Shown: one piece after another, positions 60,463 to 64,000 of the stretch
Position numbering within the stretch: the first letter of the stretch is position 1
Layout: the number at the start of each line of letters is the position of its first letter
NCBI GenBank assembly: GCA_963839475.1
Contig: CAWIVH010000017.1
Coordinates: 372,001-436,000 of the forward strand
From: CAWIVH01 sp963839475
Lineage (GTDB): Bacteria; Acidobacteriota; UBA6911
Length of the DNA stretch: 64,000 nt
Direction: 5' to 3'
Notes under the pieces: model-generated
Database searches by the model: none
Seen by the model: the letters and a program-made list of their open reading frames with translations, nothing else
Told to the model about the DNA's origin: nothing
Position numbers and translations under genes: made by a program

Positions 60463-62973
60463 ATGAACAAAAAAAACGGGAATTCCAAAGGAGCCCCCAA
60501 GCGACCCTCAGCCACGGAGAAAATCTTGCGGCAGTACGGCTGCGGCCCTGTACCCCTGGCGGGCGAGGATTCTGCACTCTACGAGCGTCATCTCGTCTTC
60601 GACAACGTCGAGAATCTGGCGGACTGCGGTCCCCGTGAACGCTTTGAGGCTTTCGCGAGATCCTTGAGGGACATCCTGTCGCAGCGCTGGCTGCTCACCG
60701 AAAACACATACCAGCGTCAGAATCCGAAGCGAGCCTACTACCTTTCCATGGAGTTTCTCATCGGCCGCTCGCTGGCCAATAATGTCATGAACCTGCTGCT
60801 GGATTCTCCCGTAAAAAAAGCCATCAAGAAAAAGGATCTCGACTGGCTCGAGCTTATCGAACAGGAGCCGGACGCAGGTCTCGGCAATGGAGGGCTGGGA
60901 CGCCTGGCAGCCTGCTTTATTGAATCCATGGCAACGATGAACCTGCCGGCCATGGGCTACGGATTACGCTACGAGTATGGTATTTTCAGGCAATCCATCC
61001 AGGATGGATGGCAGCGCGAGGAGGCTGATAACTGGCTGCGCCGCCCCGATCCCTGGGAAATCGCGCGACCGCACGAGCAGGTCACGGTCAGATTGAACTG
61101 TTCGTTTGAAGTGCATGGCGGATCTTTGCGTGCGATTTTCGGCCGCCCATCCGATCTGATCGGAATTCCCTTTGACCGTCCGGTCGTGGCATATGGGGGG
61201 AAGACCATCAACACGCTCCGGCTCTGGTCCGCAGCCACCCCCGATTTCTTCAACTTCCAGGAATTCAGCAGCGGCGATTTCGTCAGCGCCCTGGCCGAGA
61301 CACTTTCCGCCGAGTCGCTCACCCGTGTCCTATACCCGGACGACTCCACCAGCATGGGACAGGCGCTCCGCTTTGTGCAGGAGTATTTCCTCGTCGCCTG
61401 CTCGCTGGCGGATCTCTTAAGGCGTTTCCGGAAGAACAATTCAGACATGAACCTGCTCCCCGAAAAAGTCGCCGTCCAGCTCAACGACACCCATCCAAGC
61501 CTTGCGGTTCCCGAACTCATGAGGATTCTGCTCGACGAAGCCCGCCTTGGCTGGGATGAGGCCTGGGAATGCACTCGCAAGGCTTTGGCCTATACAAACC
61601 ACACCCTTTTGCCGGAAGCTCTGGAGAAATGGCCGCTAGCGTGGTTTGAGAAGATACTGCCGCGCCAGCTGGAGATCATCCTGGAAATCAACCGGCGTTT
61701 CCTCGAAGATGTCCGGGGCCGCTTCCCCGGCGATGAAGGTCGAATTATGCGCATGAGCCTTGTGGACGAAGGGGCAGTACGCAAAATCCGAATGGCCAAC
61801 CTCGCAATCGTCGGGTCGCACAGCACCAATGGTGTGGCCGCCATTCATTCGCAACTGCTGCGCACCAGGACCGTGAAGGACTTCGCGGAAATGTTCCCCG
61901 AGAGGTTCAACAACAAGACCAACGGCGTCACACCCCGCCGCTGGCTCTTGCTGGCGAATCCGCCGCTGGCCAAGGTGATCACCGAGGCGATCGGGAATGG
62001 TTGGATAACAGATCTCAGCCAGCTGAACCGACTCAAGCCGCTCGCCGAGGACAGCGGATTCCGTAACGCTTTTCTCAGTGCCAAACGCAAAGCGAAAGAG
62101 GAGTTCATCCAGTGGATCAAAGGAACGTCCGGGGAGGTACTGGATCCGGACAGCATATTTGATTGCCAGGTAAAACGCATCCATGAGTACAAGCGGCAAC
62201 TGCTCAATGCGCTGCGCATCGTTATCTTGTACAACCGCCTGAGGGAGGATCCCGGTCTCGAGATGGCGCCGCGCACCTTTTTCTTCGCCGGAAAAGCCGC
62301 GCCGGCCTACCGGTTGGCGAAGCTCATCATCAAGTTTCTTAACAACCTCGCAGGCACGATTGCCGGAGACCCGGCGGTTAAGGGCCGTCTTAAGGTGGTC
62401 TTCCTGCCCGAATATTGCGTGTCGCTTGCCGAGCGGCTGATACCGGCAAGCGATGTTTCCAACCAGATCTCAACGGCCGGATACGAGGCCAGTGGCACCA
62501 GCAACATGAAGTTCATGATGAACGGCGCGTTGACGATCGGCACCCATGACGGGGCAACCATCGAAATGGCCCAGGAGGCAGGGGAGGACAACTTCTTCCT
62601 CTTCGGTCTGACCGCAGATCAGGTGGCCGGCAGCCGAGGCTGGTACAGCCCATTCTGGCATTATGAGAACGAGCCTGAAACTCGCGCCGCCCTGGACCTG
62701 ATATTTTCCGACTACTTCAGCCGCCATGAACCCGGTATCTTTATGCCATTCCGCGACACACTCCTTATGCACGGTGATCACTATCTGCACCTGGCGGACC
62801 TTGAATCCTATTTGGAGGCAGACCGGCGACTGGTTGCTTTGTATGCCGATCCCGAGGCCTGGGCACGCAAAGCCATTTTAAATATCGCCGGATCAGGCCG
62901 GTTCTCAAGCGACCGAACCATCGCGGAGTACGCAGCCGAAATCTGGAACGTAAAACCGTGCCCCATACCCTAA
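60463..62973 (+). CDS. glgP: Glycogen phosphorylase
   Basis: The enzyme releases glucose 1-phosphate from glycogen with inorganic phosphate. From ATG 60463 the protein has about 836 residues, in the GT35 range. Key elements are present: the PLP-binding region GYEASGTSNMKFMMNGALTI, where Lys683 would form the Schiff base, the glycine loop EPDAGLGNGGLGRLAACFIE, and NNKTNGVTPRRWL. The ATG at 60397 used by a longer frame has no ribosome site. pgi follows by about 250 bp, so glucose phosphate can pass to glycolysis. Confidence 0.96.
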   Translation: MNKKNGNSKGAPKRPSATEKILRQYGCGPVPLAGEDSALYERHLVFDNVENLADCGPRERFEAFARSLRDILSQRWLLTENTYQRQNPKRAYYLSMEFLIGRSLANNVMNLLLDSPVKKAIKKKDLDWLELIEQEPDAGLGNGGLGRLAACFIESMATMNLPAMGYGLRYEYGIFRQSIQDGWQREEADNWLRRPDPWEIARPHEQVTVRLNCSFEVHGGSLRAIFGRPSDLIGIPFDRPVVAYGGKTINTLRLWSAATPDFFNFQEFSSGDFVSALAETLSAESLTRVLYPDDSTSMGQALRFVQEYFLVACSLADLLRRFRKNNSDMNLLPEKVAVQLNDTHPSLAVPELMRILLDEARLGWDEAWECTRKALAYTNHTLLPEALEKWPLAWFEKILPRQLEIILEINRRFLEDVRGRFPGDEGRIMRMSLVDEGAVRKIRMANLAIVGSHSTNGVAAIHSQLLRTRTVKDFAEMFPERFNNKTNGVTPRRWLLLANPPLAKVITEAIGNGWITDLSQLNRLKPLAEDSGFRNAFLSAKRKAKEEFIQWIKGTSGEVLDPDSIFDCQVKRIHEYKRQLLNALRIVILYNRLREDPGLEMAPRTFFFAGKAAPAYRLAKLIIKFLNNLAGTIAGDPAVKGRLKVVFLPEYCVSLAERLIPASDVSNQISTAGYEASGTSNMKFMMNGALTIGTHDGATIEMAQEAGEDNFFLFGLTADQVAGSRGWYSPFWHYENEPETRAALDLIFSDYFSRHEPGIFMPFRDTLLMHGDHYLHLADLESYLEADRRLVALYADPEAWARKAILNIAGSGRFSSDRTIAEYAAEIWNVKPCPIP

Positions 62974-63106
62974 GGGGTTTCTGTCGCGCCCCTCACAGAA
63001 TCCTGGACGTCGACCTCGAGCCGGTCATGGACCTGATCCTCAGAGCAGTGAAGCCAGACTGCATGAGGCTAAAATGCCTGATTCGCAACAGCATGATCTG
63101 GAGTGA

Positions 63107-63202
63107 ATGATGGACATCAAAGTCGAGGGCCAGGTCCACGTCCAGGTGGAAGTCCAGGACCAACTCCTCGGAACGCGGAGTTTCACAACAGTAACAATTT
63201 GA
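63107..63202 (+). CDS. Possible 31-residue small protein between glgP and pgi
   Basis: The frame begins at ATG 63107 with a second ATG at 63110, has GGAG a few bases upstream and ends TGA 63200-63202. The product MMDIKVEGQVHVQVEVQDQL alternates Val and polar residues and suggests one beta-hairpin. The position, just upstream of pgi in the same operon, is suggestive, but there is no family match and the composition could be chance. A leader peptide is another possibility. Confidence 0.25.
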   Translation: MMDIKVEGQVHVQVEVQDQLLGTRSFTTVTI

Positions 63203-63220
63203 ATTTGAAGGAGAACCACA

Positions 63221-64000
63221 ATGGAGAAGGCAACACTGCCGCTCACCGAACGTCCGGCATGGAAGGCACTCGAAGCTCATTACCAACAAATCCGGAACCT
63301 GCATTTGCGCGATCTTTTCGCCGGCGACCCTGCGCGCGGTGAGCGCATGACGGTCGAGGCCGCCGGCCTTTATCTCGATTACTCGAAAAATCGCATTAGC
63401 GAAAAAACCCTGTCTCTGCTCCTGCAGTTGGCAGAGGAATCGGGGTTGCGGGAGAGGATCGACGCCATGTTTCAGGGCGAGAAAATCAACGTCACGGAAA
63501 AGCGGGCGGTCCTGCACGTGGCTTTGCGCGCTCCGCGAGACGCGACGATCGTCGTCGACGGGGAAAATGTCGTCCCGCAGGTTCACGCCGTGCTTGACAG
63601 AATGGCCGATTTTTCCTGCCGGGTCCGGAACGGCTCCTGGAAGGGGTACACTGGGAAGCCCATTCGCAATGTCGTCAACATCGGCATTGGGGGTTCCGAC
63701 CTGGGCCCGGTCATGGCCTACGAAGCTCTTCGACATTACAGCGATCGGAGCAAAACCTTCCGTTTTGTCTCCAACATCGATGGCACCGATTTCGTGGAAG
63801 CGACCTGCGACCTCAATCCGGCCGAGACGCTTTTCATAGTTTCGTCGAAAACTTTCACCACCTTGGAGACCATGACCAACGCGCGGAGCGCGCGCGAGTG
63901 GCTGCTCCGGGGATTCGGAGGTGACGTCTGTGCGGTGGCCCGACACTTCGTTGCGGTATCCACAAACGCTCAAAAGGTATCGGAGTTCGGCATCGATACA
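63221..64000 (+). CDS. pgi: Glucose-6-phosphate isomerase, N-terminal part
   Basis: The gene starts at ATG 63221 (AAGGAG upstream) and runs off the right edge after 260 codons. It converts glucose 6-phosphate to fructose 6-phosphate. The SIS-domain phosphate loops are NVVNIGIGGSDLGPVMAYEA and SSKTFTTLET, both family hallmarks, with RVRNGSWKGYTGKPI before them. Downstream of glgP it forms a glycogen-to-glycolysis unit. The remaining half, including the catalytic Glu and Lys, is beyond the window. Confidence 0.95.
   Translation, partial: MEKATLPLTERPAWKALEAHYQQIRNLHLRDLFAGDPARGERMTVEAAGLYLDYSKNRISEKTLSLLLQLAEESGLRERIDAMFQGEKINVTEKRAVLHVALRAPRDATIVVDGENVVPQVHAVLDRMADFSCRVRNGSWKGYTGKPIRNVVNIGIGGSDLGPVMAYEALRHYSDRSKTFRFVSNIDGTDFVEATCDLNPAETLFIVSSKTFTTLETMTNARSAREWLLRGFGGDVCAVARHFVAVSTNAQKVSEFGIDT

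Noticed and set aside
62993..63973. Long minus-strand open frame opposite pgi
   Set aside because: It lies fully antisense to a clear pgi gene, has no ribosome site or family features, and is explained by the third-position bias of the real gene.

Overview
The window reads as a chromosomal segment of a moderately GC-rich Gram-negative bacterium, most likely an Acidobacteriota member. That placement is an inference from gene content: an Oar-like TonB-dependent receptor with a carboxypeptidase-regulatory domain, a DUF3300/DUF2950 pair, MacAB-type efflux remnants, an MrfA/MrfB-like repair pair and many Tat or Sec secreted hydrolases. I see no rRNA, tRNA, CRISPR array, prophage or intact insertion sequence.

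Layout. 1-1839: an efflux operon (membrane fusion protein, TPR protein, MacB-like permease) in which the first and last genes look internally deleted. 1997-3931: a nucleoside phosphorylase-family protein and a glycine-zipper lipoprotein. 4057-8352: polyphosphate module, ppx-HD and ppk overlapping by 4 bp, with a divergent sixA-like phosphatase. 8415-9671: a secreted protein of unknown role. 9900-13514: MrfA-type helicase and MrfB-type exonuclease. 13534-22399: a transporter-rich stretch (DAACS, two MFS, PiT phosphate, SSS) with a 7Fe ferredoxin and an aminotransferase. 22428-27916: SDR oxidoreductase, undecaprenyl diphosphate synthase, a two-gene membrane protein/winged-helix regulator operon preceded by a perfect 9-3-9 palindrome, an M23 peptidase and a TIM-barrel sugar isomerase-like protein. 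28259-28723: a peroxiredoxin whose peroxidatic position is an in-frame UGA followed by a bacterial-type SECIS hairpin, so very likely a selenoprotein. 28825-32738: a three-subunit molybdenum hydroxylase with a Tat-targeted 2Fe-2S subunit.

32984-40197 is an NfrB-NfrA-DUF4434 cluster. It encodes an inner-membrane GT2 glycosyltransferase carrying six MshEN-like half-repeats (c-di-GMP receptor type), a giant TPR protein ending in an outer-membrane barrel, and a DUF4434 protein broken by a 1-bp frameshift. It is the best candidate here for a coherent, little-studied system. 40500-53445: secreted and surface proteins (lectin-like protein, SMP-30 lactonase-like protein, M1-like peptidase lacking a zinc ligand, sulfatase, TonB receptor, M6 protease with four tandem repeats). 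54205-57699: AsmA-like protein and SulP transporter. 57829-60159: DUF3300 and frameshifted DUF2950. 60463-64000: glycogen phosphorylase and the start of glucose-6-phosphate isomerase, downstream of a divergent promoter region with two inverted repeats.

A recurring oddity is single-base frameshifts in three otherwise well-conserved genes (33.3, 50.2 and 58.2 kb). These may be real decay or assembly error, and the read data would settle it.
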